DNA from: Pseudomonas sp. ERMR1:02
Lineage (GTDB): Bacteria; Pseudomonadota; Gammaproteobacteria; Pseudomonadales; Pseudomonadaceae
Direction of reading: 5' to 3'
Assembly (NCBI RefSeq): GCF_002277815.1
Contig: NZ_NKJI01000001.1
Coordinates: 303,501 to 367,500 of the forward strand
Length of the DNA stretch: 64,000 bases
Every line of letters starts with the position of its first letter. Position 1 is the first letter of the stretch. Of the stretch, positions 26,302 through 35,279 are shown one piece after another. Under the pieces are notes generated by a model. It did no database searches. It saw only the letters and a program-made list of their open reading frames with translations, and had not been told where the DNA came from. The position numbers were made by a program, and so were the translations under genes.

Positions 26302-27047
26302 ATGAATGTCCTGATCGTTGATGACGACCCCCTTGCCCGCGAGCGCCTGAGCCGAATGGTTGGTGAACTCGAGGGATACAGTGTCCTGGAGCCCAGCGCC
26401 ACGAACGGCGAAGAAGCGTTGGCACTGATCGACAGCCACAAGCCGGATATCGTGCTGCTCGATATCCGCATGCCAGGCCTCGATGGTCTGCAGGTGGCCG
26501 CGCGATTGTGCGAGCGCGAAACCCCGCCCGCCGTGGTGTTTTGCACGGGGCCCGATGAATTTGCCGTGGAAGCCTTACAGGCCAGCGCCGTAGGCTATCT
26601 GGTGAAACCTGTGAGAACTGAACATTTACATGACGCATTAAAAAAGCCGAACGCCCCAATCGTATCCAGCTCTCGGCGCTGACCCGCCCGGCCGCCGAAA
26701 GTGGCAGCGGCCCTCGCAGCCATATCAGCGCACGCACCCGCAAAGGAATCGAACTGATTCCGCTGGATCAAGTGGTTTATTTTATCGCCGATCACAAATA
26801 CGTGACCTTGCGCCACGAAGCCGGCGAAGTGCTACTGGATGAACCGCTCAAGGCCCTTGAAGACGAATTCGGTGACCGTTTCGTGCGCATCCACCGCAAC
26901 GCCCTGGTGGCTCGCGAGCGTATCGAACGCTTGCAACGAACGCCGCTGGGACATTTTCAGTTGTTCCTGAAGGGCCTGAACGGCGACGCATTGATCGTCA
27001 GTCGGCGCCATGTGGCCGGCGTGCGGAAAATGATGCAACAGCTTTAA
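26302..27047 (+). pseudogene. algR: Response regulator AlgR, frameshifted at an A-run
   Basis: LytTR-type response regulator controlling alginate, twitching and virulence genes in P. aeruginosa. Receiver domain: MNVLIVDDDPLARERLSRMV, phosphoacceptor D54 in DIVLLDIRMPG, switch Lys in VGYLVKPVR. After codon 115 (TTA AAA AAG at 26638-26646) the zero frame ends 11 codons later. The -1 frame continues with GCC GAA CGC as AERPNRIQLSALTRP, then the LytTR domain VVYFIADHKYVTLRH ... FVRIHRNALVARERIERL to TAA at 27045. Joined, the protein is 248 aa, the length I recall for P. aeruginosa AlgR. The shift point is exactly A-AAA-AAG, so slippage could restore it; sequencing error or a real mutation are the other options. 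Confidence 0.85.
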
Positions 27048-27185
27048 TTCGCTGTTCGCAGGCGAATTTCACACCCGATTGCCGGATATCCGGGGCCAGG
27101 GAGGGCGAGTAGTTTCTGATACAAGTCAAAGTGGATTTGGCTGAGCTGTTATTATCCGTCGTATCTATTCAGTACGGATTGATCC

Positions 27186-28127
27186 ATGTCCTCTCGCCAA
27201 ATCCGCATCGCCACCCGCAAAAGTGCTCTCGCCCTGTGGCAGGCCGAATACGTCAAAGCCCGTCTGGAAGAGGCCCATCCTGGCCTGCTCGTGACGTTGG
27301 TTCCGATGGTCAGTCGTGGCGACAAGCTACTCGATTCGCCGTTGTCGAAAATCGGCGGCAAAGGCCTGTTCGTCAAGGAACTGGAAACCGCGCTGCTGGA
27401 AAACGAAGCTGACATTGCCGTGCACTCCATGAAAGACGTGCCGATGGACTTCCCCGAAGGCCTCGGTCTGTTTTGTATCTGCGAGCGCGAAGACCCGCGC
27501 GATGCATTCGTCTCCAATACCTATGCCAGCCTTGAAGAGTTGCCATCCGGCAGCATCGTCGGCACGTCGAGCCTGCGCCGTCAGGCTCAGTTACTGGCCC
27601 GTCGACCGGACCTGGAAATCCGCTTCCTGCGCGGCAACGTCAACACTCGCCTGGCCAAGCTTGATGCCGGCGAATACGACGCCATCATCCTCGCGTCCGC
27701 CGGTTTGATCCGGCTGGGTTTTGAAGATCGCATCACCTCGGCCATCAGTGTCGACGACAGCCTGCCGGCCGGTGGCCAAGGCGCAGTGGGGATCGAGTGC
27801 CGCAGCGTTGACAGCGAAATTCATACGCTGCTGGCGCCGCTGCATCACCAGGACACTGCTACTCGTGTGACGGCCGAACGTGCCCTCAACAAACATCTGA
27901 ATGGCGGCTGCCAAGTGCCGATCGCCTGCTATGCCGTGCTTGAGGGCGAGCAGATCTGGTTGCGTGGCCTGGTGGGTGATCCGAGTGGCGGTCTGCTGCT
28001 CAGTGCCCAGGCGCGTGCGCCGCGTGGCGATGCCGAAGCCTTGGGTGTGCGAGTCGCCGAAGATCTTTTGAGCCAGGGCGCCGCCGACATTCTGAAAGCG
28101 GTCTATGGCGAGGCAGGCCACGAGTGA
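27186..28127 (+). CDS. hemC: Porphobilinogen deaminase (hydroxymethylbilane synthase)
   Basis: 313 aa. Polymerises four porphobilinogens into hydroxymethylbilane. N-terminal [19 protein letters not shown], catalytic Asp region [24 protein letters not shown] and the dipyrromethane-cofactor Cys in [17 protein letters not shown] are all present. It overlaps hemD by 4 bp (GTGA). First gene of hemC-hemD-hemX-hemY, downstream of algR as in other pseudomonads. Confidence 0.97.
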   Translation: MSSRQIRIATRKSALALWQAEYVKARLEEAHPGLLVTLVPMVSRGDKLLDSPLSKIGGKGLFVKELETALLENEADIAVHSMKDVPMDFPEGLGLFCICEREDPRDAFVSNTYASLEELPSGSIVGTSSLRRQAQLLARRPDLEIRFLRGNVNTRLAKLDAGEYDAIILASAGLIRLGFEDRITSAISVDDSLPAGGQGAVGIECRSVDSEIHTLLAPLHHQDTATRVTAERALNKHLNGGCQVPIACYAVLEGEQIWLRGLVGDPSGGLLLSAQARAPRGDAEALGVRVAEDLLSQGAADILKAVYGEAGHE

Positions 28128-28891
28128 CGGGCTGGCGCCTGCTGCTGACGCGTCCGGCGGATGAGTCGGCGGCGCTGGGCAGTCTGTTGGCCGCGCAGGG
28201 GATTTTCAGCACCAGCTTGCCGCTTTTGGACATAGTGCCGGTCCCTGTCTCTGACACAATGCGCGACGTGATCCGGGAATTGGATCGCTACTGCGCGGTG
28301 ATCGTGGTCAGCAAGCCCGCCGCGCGGATCGGCGTCGAACTGCTCGACCGGTTTTGCTCGAAAACTTTGCGAGTGAAGTGGTTCAGCGTCGGTGCGGCGA
28401 CGGCGCAGATCCTTGAAGATCATGGCTTGGATGTGAGCTTCCCGCAGGAAGGCGATGACAGTGAAGCCTTGCTTGAGCTTGCGAATTTGCGCGAGGCTAT
28501 CGCCCGCCCTGATCAGCGTGTGCTGATCCTGCGCGGGGAGGGCGGGCGCGAACTGCTGGCTGAGCGCTTGCGTGAGCGAGGTGCTAGCGTCGAGTATCTG
28601 GAGTTGTACCGCCGCGAGCTGCCGCACTATCCGCCCGCCGCGCTTACGGGACGGATCGAAGCGGAACGCCTGAATGCACTGGTGGTCAGCAGTGGACAGG
28701 GTTTTGAGCACCTGCATCAATTGGCTGGCGAAGCCTGGCCGCAGTTGGCGCAGTTGCCGTTGTTTGTACCAAGCCCCAGGGTCGCCGAGCTGGCACGTGC
28801 TGCCGGTGCCCTGACAGTTGTGGATTGTCGTGGCGCCAGTGCCGCGGCTTTGCTGACGGCGTTACGGGAGCATCCCGTGCCCGTTCTCTAA
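28124..28891 (+). CDS. hemD: Uroporphyrinogen-III synthase
   Basis: 255 aa from a GTG start overlapping the hemC stop. Closes hydroxymethylbilane with inversion of ring D. The family is poorly conserved; visible pieces are [23 protein letters not shown] at the N-terminus, [13 protein letters not shown], the [29 protein letters not shown] linker and [11 protein letters not shown]. Two-lobe alpha/beta fold expected. Position decides the assignment. Confidence 0.94.
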   Translation: MTGWRLLLTRPADESAALGSLLAAQGIFSTSLPLLDIVPVPVSDTMRDVIRELDRYCAVIVVSKPAARIGVELLDRFCSKTLRVKWFSVGAATAQILEDHGLDVSFPQEGDDSEALLELANLREAIARPDQRVLILRGEGGRELLAERLRERGASVEYLELYRRELPHYPPAALTGRIEAERLNALVVSSGQGFEHLHQLAGEAWPQLAQLPLFVPSPRVAELARAAGALTVVDCRGASAAALLTALREHPVPVL

Positions 28892-28907
28892 TGCAAAGGA
28901 TGGATAC

Positions 28908-30068
28908 GTGAGCGAAACAGCCTTGCCTAAAGATGACGTCCGGCCAGTGCTTGATGCACCGGTTGATGCACTTGTTGATGAAGCGCCGCTGTCACCTGCT
29001 GCAGTGCAGCGCCGAGGCAATGGGCTGGCAATTGTCGCACTGTTGCTGGGCGCTGCCGGTATTGCGGTGGGCGGTTGGGGAGTCTGGCAGGTGCGCCACC
29101 TGCAAGCGACCAATCAACAGCAGTTGAGCCAGGTGCAGAGTTTGAGCGACGAGGCGCAAAGCCTGAAGCTCAATGAGCAGCGCCTGAGTGCGCGTCTGGA
29201 GCAACTGCCCGGCGCCGATGTGCTGGAAGAGCGCAGTCGTCTGGTGATTCAGCTTCAGGGTGATCAGCAGCGACTCAATCAACGTCTGGAAACCGTTCTT
29301 GGCGCCAGCCGCAAGGACTGGCGACTGGCCGAGGCCGAGCACTTGTTGCGTCTGGCCAGCCTGCGCCTGTCCGCGTTGCAGGACATCAGCAGCGCCCAGG
29401 CACTGGTTCAGGGCGCCGACGAAATTCTCCGTGAACAAAATGACCCCGGTGCCTTCGCTGCTCGCGAACAGGTGGCCAAAACCCTGGTGGCTTTGCGCAG
29501 CACCGAGCAGCCGGATCGCACCGGGCTGTTCCTGCGTTTGGGTGCACTGCGCGAACAGGTGGTCGGCCTCACCGAGCTCGCACCCGAGTACAAAGATCGT
29601 GGCGAATCCCTGCTGGGCCTGACTGCCGATGGCGACGGCGCCAGCCGCTGGGCACAATGGTGGGATCAAATCTCGCGCTACATCCGCATCGATTTCGACG
29701 CCAATAAAAATGTCCGTCCGTTGCTCGCCGGACAGAGCCTGAGCCAGGTACGCCTGGCTTTGAGTCTGACACTGGAACAGGCGCAATGGGCCGCGCTCAA
29801 TGGCCAGGCAGCGGTGTACAGCCAGGCGCTGGACGAGGCGCGCGACGTGCTCAAGGGTAACTTCAACCCGGACAACCCGCAGAGTAAGGTGATGCTTGAG
29901 CAGGTAGCCGAATTGAGCAAGCAGCCCGTTACCGTGGTTACCCCGGACCTGACCGGTACGCTCAGCGCGGTTCAGGGGTATCTGGAACGGCGCAATGTTA
30001 ACGCCGAGGACTCGATCAAGCCGCTGGCCAAGCCTGCCGCGAGCACCACGCAGGAGGCCACTCCATGA
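28908..30068 (+). CDS. hemX: HemX-like membrane protein of the haem operon
   Basis: 386 aa from a GTG start with AAAGGATGG upstream. A cytoplasmic N-tail, one membrane helix (about residues 45-65, IVALLLGAAGIAVGGWGVW), then a long periplasmic region beginning with coiled coil (QQQLSQVQSLSDEAQSLKLNEQ). Often labelled uroporphyrinogen-III C-methyltransferase, but the SAM-methyltransferase motifs are absent, so that name is doubtful. Likely a scaffold for the haem pathway. Overlaps hemY by 4 bp (ATGA). Confidence 0.9.
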   Translation: MSETALPKDDVRPVLDAPVDALVDEAPLSPAAVQRRGNGLAIVALLLGAAGIAVGGWGVWQVRHLQATNQQQLSQVQSLSDEAQSLKLNEQRLSARLEQLPGADVLEERSRLVIQLQGDQQRLNQRLETVLGASRKDWRLAEAEHLLRLASLRLSALQDISSAQALVQGADEILREQNDPGAFAAREQVAKTLVALRSTEQPDRTGLFLRLGALREQVVGLTELAPEYKDRGESLLGLTADGDGASRWAQWWDQISRYIRIDFDANKNVRPLLAGQSLSQVRLALSLTLEQAQWAALNGQAAVYSQALDEARDVLKGNFNPDNPQSKVMLEQVAELSKQPVTVVTPDLTGTLSAVQGYLERRNVNAEDSIKPLAKPAASTTQEATP

Positions 30069-31303
30069 AGCGCCTGTATGTGATCGTGTTTCTGGCCATC
30101 GCCGCTGCGGCTGCGTTGGGGTTGGCAATAGCCGAACATTCCGGTTACGTGCTGATCGCCTATAGGAGCTTTCGCTTCGAATCGAGTCTGTGGGCGACGC
30201 TGGCGCTGGTCGCCGTGCTTTGGCTGGTGTTCTGGGGCATCAAAGCGCTGATCGAGTTGGTGACGACTTCCGGCGGCGTGGTCAATCCCTGGTCACGGCG
30301 CAATCGCAGTCGCCGGGTACAGGTAGCGATCGAACACGGGCAGCTGGACCTGGCCGAAGGTCGCTGGGCCAGTGCGCAGCGTCATCTGCATCGGGCCGCG
30401 GAGGCCGAGCGCCAACCGCTGCTTTATTACCTCGGTGCTGCGCGCGCTGCGAACGAACAGGGGCATTACGAGGAGAGCGACAACCTGCTGGAGCGTGCGC
30501 TGGAGCGCCAGCCTCAGGCCGAGTTGGCAATTGCTTTGAATCACGCACAATTGCAGACCGATCGGGGTGATACCGACGGCGCCCTGGCGACGTTGCAAGC
30601 GATGCACGAGCGCCATCCTCATAACGTACAGACCCTGCGCCAGTTGCAGCGCCTGCTTCAGCAGCGAGGCGAGTGGTCGGCGGTCATTCGCCTGCTGCCG
30701 GAACTGCGCAAGGACAAAGTCCTGCCAGCGGCTGAACTGGCTGAGCTGGAGCGCCAAGCCTGGGGTAAAAATCTGACCCTGGCGGCGCATCAGGAAGAGG
30801 ACGGGGCCGTCGGTTTGCAATCGCTCAATCGCGCCTGGCAGCAGCTGACTTCGGCTCAGCGTCAGGAACCGCAACTGGTGCTCGCCTATGCCGATCAGTT
30901 GCGGCAACTGGGCGCGCAGGTCGAGGCCGAAGAGGTTTTACGTACGGCGCTCAAGCGCAACTATGACAGTCACCTGGCACGGCTTTACGGGTTGGTTCGC
31001 GGCAGTGATCCGGCTCGTCAGCTGAACCTCGCCGAGGGCTGGCTCAAGGATCACCCTTCCGACTCAAGCTTGTTACTGACCCTGGGACGGCTGTGTTTGC
31101 AAAGCAGCCTTTGGGGCAAGGCGCGGGACTATCTGGAAAGCAGCCTGCGTGTGCAACGCAACCCGGAAGCGTGCGCCGAACTGGCGCGGCTGCTGGCGCA
31201 GATGGGTGACACCGAGCGTAGCAATCAGCTATTCCAGGAAGGTCTGGGCTTGCTGGATGAGCGCTTGCTGGCAGCGCCGTTGCCGGTCTCGGCGCACGCT
31301 TGA
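30065..31303 (+). CDS. hemY: HemY protein (TPR membrane protein)
   Basis: 412 aa. Two N-terminal membrane helices (about 5-22 and 40-63), the HemY_N block NPWSRRNRSRRVQVAIEHGQLDLAEGRW, then tetratricopeptide-like helices to the end. Function in late haem synthesis is inferred from operon position in proteobacteria; it is not the oxygen-dependent oxidase that shares the name. Last gene of the hem operon. Confidence 0.92.
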   Translation: MKRLYVIVFLAIAAAAALGLAIAEHSGYVLIAYRSFRFESSLWATLALVAVLWLVFWGIKALIELVTTSGGVVNPWSRRNRSRRVQVAIEHGQLDLAEGRWASAQRHLHRAAEAERQPLLYYLGAARAANEQGHYEESDNLLERALERQPQAELAIALNHAQLQTDRGDTDGALATLQAMHERHPHNVQTLRQLQRLLQQRGEWSAVIRLLPELRKDKVLPAAELAELERQAWGKNLTLAAHQEEDGAVGLQSLNRAWQQLTSAQRQEPQLVLAYADQLRQLGAQVEAEEVLRTALKRNYDSHLARLYGLVRGSDPARQLNLAEGWLKDHPSDSSLLLTLGRLCLQSSLWGKARDYLESSLRVQRNPEACAELARLLAQMGDTERSNQLFQEGLGLLDERLLAAPLPVSAHA

Positions 31304-31532
31304 TACGCGAATGAAGGGGCGCTCGAATGGGCGACCCCATTGCCTGTGTTTTGTCGGAATTTTACTTTCGCGGTGCGTCTTCAGCAAAGTCCTACAATGG
31401 ACTACGCCTAATCCTCTAGCAGTTGTCGGGAATTCCCTACACCTCTGCTGAAGTGTCCCTGCCAGCCTGCCTTGAAACGCCCGAGCGCTTTCCTCTACCG
31501 TAGCCGTCGACTCTTACTGTTACGGAAAAGCC

Positions 31533-32081
31533 ATGTCTTTGGCCTGCACACGCTCTTTGTTTTTCACGGTTTTCGTTACGGGTACCCTGGTCTTGGGCGT
31601 GTCCTACTATCTGGAGTATTCCGTCGGCCTCATACCGTGTGGATTGTGCCTTTTGCAAAGGTTTTGCCTGGCATTGCTGGTCGGTGTCTGCCTGATGGCG
31701 GCAGTGCACGGGCCTGGTCGCCTTGGTTCATTCCTGTATTGGCTGCTAGGCCTGCTCTGTAGCCTGGCTGGTACGGTCACGGCGTGGCGGCAGGTGCTGT
31801 TGCAAAGTGATCCAGTGCATTTATCGATCTGCACGCCCAATCTGGCTGACCTGTTCGCCAACGCTCCGTGGAGCTATGTTGTGCAGCAGATGTTCAAAGG
31901 CACCATCGACTGTGCGCAGATCTCCTGGACGCTGTTCGATTTGAGCATCCCGGAGTGGAGTTTGCTGTTCTTTGTCGCGATGATGACTCTCGGTATTTAT
32001 CAGCTGTTGCGCCTTGTCTGGAACGCGGTTCGACGACCGCTCAGCGGCGAGTCGTCGCACCAGGTCCTGGCCGGTGATTAA
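31533..32081 (+). CDS. dsbB: Disulfide bond formation protein DsbB (DsbH-like)
   Basis: 182 aa, four membrane helices. Reoxidises DsbA and passes electrons to quinone. First cysteine pair C36-C39 (IPCGLC) after helix 1 and second pair C100 and C127 in the periplasmic loop (SICTPN ... GTIDCAQISW) are present, as is the quinone-site Arg in LLQRFCLA. Pseudomonads have two paralogues; this location corresponds to PA5256 (dsbH). Confidence 0.93.
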   Translation: MSLACTRSLFFTVFVTGTLVLGVSYYLEYSVGLIPCGLCLLQRFCLALLVGVCLMAAVHGPGRLGSFLYWLLGLLCSLAGTVTAWRQVLLQSDPVHLSICTPNLADLFANAPWSYVVQQMFKGTIDCAQISWTLFDLSIPEWSLLFFVAMMTLGIYQLLRLVWNAVRRPLSGESSHQVLAGD

Positions 32082-32258
32082 ACACTTGTATGAACTTTAT
32101 CGCCTGCGTACCTTGAAGCCACCGTCGCGCGGGCATAATCTGGCCCGCACGTGTCATTGGATTTATGTTGCTCGATGACGCTCTGCCGGGCTGACTCTTG
32201 ATCTTCAGGAGTACAACGGGTGTAGAGCAGCATGACCCACAAGGGAAGAGAGACCGCC

Positions 32259-32717
32259 ATGCTCGAAAGTTGTCAGAATGCTCAGGAACGTTGGGGTGGA
32301 GTACATCTGCTGATCGATCGCTGGTTGCAGGAACGTCACGAACTCGTTCGGTCCTATGATGCGCTCGGCGCCAAGCCTGAGGCTCTGGGCGAGAACCGCA
32401 AACCTTTGCAGGAGTTCTGCGGCGTACTGGTCGATTATGTGTCCGCCGGGCACTTCGAGATCTATGAACAGCTGACGGGGGAGGCCAAAGCCTTCAACGA
32501 CAAGCGTGGTCTGGAGCTCGCCGAGACCATCTATCCGCGCATCGATGTCATTACCGAGAAACTGCTCGCGTTCAATGACCTGTGCGATGCCGGCAAGTGT
32601 GTTGCTGAAGAGTTCAAGACGCTGGGTGGTCTGTTGCACGAACGCTTCGAACTGGAAGACTGCCTGATCGAAGTGCTGCACACCGCTCACAAGGAAACCG
32701 ATTCGGTCCAGGCCTGA
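32259..32717 (+). CDS. algQ: Anti-sigma-70 factor Rsd/AlgQ
   Basis: 152 aa from the ATG at 32259 (AAGGGAAGAGAG upstream); a start 27 bases earlier is less likely. All-helical Rsd fold: [29 protein letters not shown], then [30 protein letters not shown]. Binds free RpoD in stationary phase; in P. aeruginosa it is AlgQ (AlgR2), which also affects alginate and nucleotide metabolism. Shares a two-way terminator with the converging FKBP gene. Confidence 0.95.
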   Translation: MLESCQNAQERWGGVHLLIDRWLQERHELVRSYDALGAKPEALGENRKPLQEFCGVLVDYVSAGHFEIYEQLTGEAKAFNDKRGLELAETIYPRIDVITEKLLAFNDLCDAGKCVAEEFKTLGGLLHERFELEDCLIEVLHTAHKETDSVQA

Positions 32718-32739
32718 ACCGCGCTTTCCGCAAGACCCC

Positions 32740-32769
32740 GAAAACGGTGCGCCAAGGCGCACCGTTTTC
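32740..32769. terminator. Bidirectional terminator
   Basis: GAAAACGGTGCGCC and its exact complement, 14-bp arms around two bases, with A and T at the outer ends. Serves rsd on plus and the FKBP gene on minus. Confidence 0.88.
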
Positions 32770-32779
32770 ATTTGCGCTA

Positions 32780-33445
32780 TCAGCCGGTGGCGCCGCGCAA
32801 TTCGACTTCAAACACCAGCGGGGTGAACGGCGCGATCAGGTCACCGGCACCGTCGGCGCCATAGGCTTGTGCCGATGGAATCACCAGACGCCATTTCGCG
32901 CCGACCGGCATTTGCTGCAATGCGCTACGCCAGCCGTTGATAACGCTATCGAGACTGAACCATTGCGGCTGGCTGTTCTGGTCGAACACTGTGCCGTCAG
33001 GAAGGCGTCCGATGTAAAGCACCTGCACCTTGCCGTTCGGTCCGGCCTTGGCACCGGTACCCGGTGCCAATTCCGTCAGCAGTATTCCATCCGCCAGTTC
33101 TCGCACACCGGGTTTGGATTTTTCTTCGGCGAGAAAACGTTGCTCCTTTTCCAGTGCCAGTTCGCTTTGCGGCGCAGATGTTTGCATGGCAACCCGGGCT
33201 TCGTGTTCGGTCAGAATCTGTTCGATCTGCTCGTCTTTCAACGCCAGCGGCTTGCCTTGATAGGCTTGCTGCAAACCTTCGACCAGTGCTTTGAGTTGCA
33301 GGTCGGGAACCTCCTGACGCAAGCGTTCGCCGAGGCTCGCACCCAGGCTGTAAGCGAGATCGTGAGCGTCATTTTCCTGGTTTTTTTCGGCGGCCTGAGC
33401 CACGGAAAAAATCACGCACAGCGATAAAAAAAGGTAGCGCGACAT
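32780..33445 (-). CDS. FKBP-type peptidyl-prolyl isomerase, exported
   Basis: 221 aa from the ATG at 33445 (GGAGAG upstream). Signal peptide MSRYLFLSLCVIFSVAQA, an N-terminal helical dimerisation domain of the Mip/FkpA type (LAYSLGASLGERLRQEV ... EQRFLAEEKSKPGV), then the FKBP domain with VQVLYIGRLPDGTVFDQNSQP and IPSAQAYGADGAGDLIAPFTPLVFEVEL. Periplasmic folding helper. Synteny with PA5254. Confidence 0.92.
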   Translation of the reverse strand: MSRYLFLSLCVIFSVAQAAEKNQENDAHDLAYSLGASLGERLRQEVPDLQLKALVEGLQQAYQGKPLALKDEQIEQILTEHEARVAMQTSAPQSELALEKEQRFLAEEKSKPGVRELADGILLTELAPGTGAKAGPNGKVQVLYIGRLPDGTVFDQNSQPQWFSLDSVINGWRSALQQMPVGAKWRLVIPSAQAYGADGAGDLIAPFTPLVFEVELRGATG

Positions 33446-33637
33446 GGGCACTCTCCAGCCTGAGATGCGGGCGATTATGCCAGTGTGAATGTGCTTAACG
33501 GTGAACTGCTTTTGCTCAAGTGCAGAACATTTTCCATCTGTTGCAACGCAACGCTTTGGATACTGTCAAGATGCCCTAGCGGCGGTAGCAGCAGAGGTCT
33601 AGTATGAGCCGCACCCACGTCAGCCAGGAGGTAAACC

Positions 33638-34768
33638 ATGTCGGCCACCAAGAAGCCTGTAAATACCCCGTTGCACTTACTCCAACAACTCTCGGGCAGC
33701 CTGCTCGAGCATCTGGAAACCGCTTGTTCCGAAGCCTTGGCTGATGCTGAAAAATTGCTCGCCAAACTGGAAAAGCAGCGCGGAAAAGCGCAGGAAAAAT
33801 TGCACAAATCCCGCACCAAATTGCAGGACGCTGCAGCGGCCGGAAAGGCCAAGGCACAAGCCAAAGCCAAGGACGGAGTAAAGGCGCTCGAAGACCTGCT
33901 TGATGCACTCAAGGAGCGTCAGTCGGACACTCGCGGCTACATTCTGCAACTCAAGCGCGACGCTCAGGAAAGCCTGAAATTGGCCCAGGGTGTTGGTCGT
34001 GTACAAGAGGCTGTCGGCAAGGCGTTGTCCCTGCGTGCGGCCAAGCCTGCTGCGGCTCCTGCGAAGAAAGCCGCTGCCAGCCCGGTTGCCGCAAAAGCAC
34101 CGGCCAAGACTGCCGCCAAACCGGTTGCCAAAGCACCGGTGAAAGCCGCAGTAAAACCTGCCGCTAAACCTGCGGCGAAAAAACCAGTCGCTGCCAGCGC
34201 TGCTAAACCGGCTGTTAAAACTGCGGCTACCAAACCGGCTGCCAAGCCAGCCGTTGCTAAAACTGCTGGCGCAAAACCAGCTGCAAGAACCGCTGCCGCG
34301 AAACCGGGCGTGGCGAAAACCGCAGTGGCCAAAACGGCTGCAAAACCAGCCGCAAAACCAGCTGCTAAAACAGCCGCTGCAAAACCTGCTGCCAAGTCGG
34401 CCGCAAAACCTGTCGCGGGTAAAACCGCTGCCAAGCCAGCTGCAAAACCAGCAGCTAAACCGGCTGCGAGAACTGCTGCAGCAAAACCTGCGGCCGCCAA
34501 GCCAGCCACTGCTGCAAAACCTGCCGCTGCCAAACCGGCTGCAAAACCAGCAGCTAAACCTGTCGCTGCAAAACCTGCTGCCAAGCCTGCGGTTAAAAAA
34601 CCTGCCGCTGTTGCCAAGCCGACCCCGGCACCTGCTGCCAAGCCAGCAACGCCAGCGCCATCCGCTTCGGCTGCCCCTGCGCCAGCAGCAACTATCTCGA
34701 CAGCCACCACTGCGCCAACGCCAGTTGCACCGTCGAGCACTGCCACCACCCCAACCAGCGCTTCCTAA
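33638..34768 (+). CDS. algP: AlgP, histone H1-like KPAA-repeat regulator
   Basis: 376 aa; AGGAGGT just upstream. N-terminal ~130 residues are globular/coiled coil (LLQQLSGSLLEHLETACSEAL ... LLDALKERQSDTRGYILQLK). From about residue 131 to 345 the chain is almost entirely degenerate KPAA-type repeats (K, P, A with occasional T, V), like eukaryotic histone H1 tails; the last 30 residues are A/T/P/S-rich. AlgP (AlgR3) was linked to alginate gene transcription in P. aeruginosa. The repeat DNA is prone to expansion and contraction. Tail-to-tail 4-bp overlap with the next gene. Confidence 0.93.
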   Translation: MSATKKPVNTPLHLLQQLSGSLLEHLETACSEALADAEKLLAKLEKQRGKAQEKLHKSRTKLQDAAAAGKAKAQAKAKDGVKALEDLLDALKERQSDTRGYILQLKRDAQESLKLAQGVGRVQEAVGKALSLRAAKPAAAPAKKAAASPVAAKAPAKTAAKPVAKAPVKAAVKPAAKPAAKKPVAASAAKPAVKTAATKPAAKPAVAKTAGAKPAARTAAAKPGVAKTAVAKTAAKPAAKPAAKTAAAKPAAKSAAKPVAGKTAAKPAAKPAAKPAARTAAAKPAAAKPATAAKPAAAKPAAKPAAKPVAAKPAAKPAVKKPAAVAKPTPAPAAKPATPAPSASAAPAPAATISTATTAPTPVAPSSTATTPTSAS

Positions 34769-35229
34769 GTGCCGGATACCGCGACGCGCAGCTGATGCAG
34801 CGCGTCGTGGTCCAGTTGGGTGGCGCGCGCTGCCACGCCTTCGAGCCAGGCCGATAAATCGGTCGCCTCATCCTGCGGCCAGTCTTGCGCCACTCGTTCC
34901 AGTCGCAATAACAGAAGTCGTTCAGCTTCCAGTTCCAGTGTCTTCACTTCTTCACGCAAATTATTCAGGCCGGCATCTTCGCCAGCGGCGACTTTCCATC
35001 GCTCTCGCAGGGCGCGCACCGGTTGAACGACCTCAGCGTCCCAAGGCCCGGCTATATCACGAAGCAGCTTCAATCGCTGTTCGTCGAAGGTCACTCCACG
35101 TTCTCCCAGCCACAGCCCGCACAGCAGCAGGCACACGTTCGCGCCCTTCGACTGCAATTGCAGGCACGCGCGTTCAACGCCGCGACGGGAATAGGTAATC
35201 TCGGAAAAGCTCCACAGGTCAGAGGACAT
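34765..35229 (-). CDS. TIGR02444 family protein (DUF2390)
   Basis: 154 aa, helical. Family pattern LWSFSEITYSRRGVERACLQLQ and GANVCLLLCGLWLGERG, then an Arg/Leu-rich coiled region VKTLELEAERLLLLRLERVAQ. Function unknown. Converges with algP (stops overlap) and diverges from yheS; that neighbour set matches PAO1. Confidence 0.88.
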   Translation of the reverse strand: MSSDLWSFSEITYSRRGVERACLQLQSKGANVCLLLCGLWLGERGVTFDEQRLKLLRDIAGPWDAEVVQPVRALRERWKVAAGEDAGLNNLREEVKTLELEAERLLLLRLERVAQDWPQDEATDLSAWLEGVAARATQLDHDALHQLRVAVSGT

Positions 35230-35279
35230 AGTGCTACTCGCGCCAGTTGCGAGCGAAGCTGGTAGACTCCGCCGCCATT

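Noticed and set aside
34254-35198. 314-codon open frame in the second frame of algP
   Set aside because: Leu/Gln/Pro repeat peptide produced by the KPAA repeat DNA in another frame.
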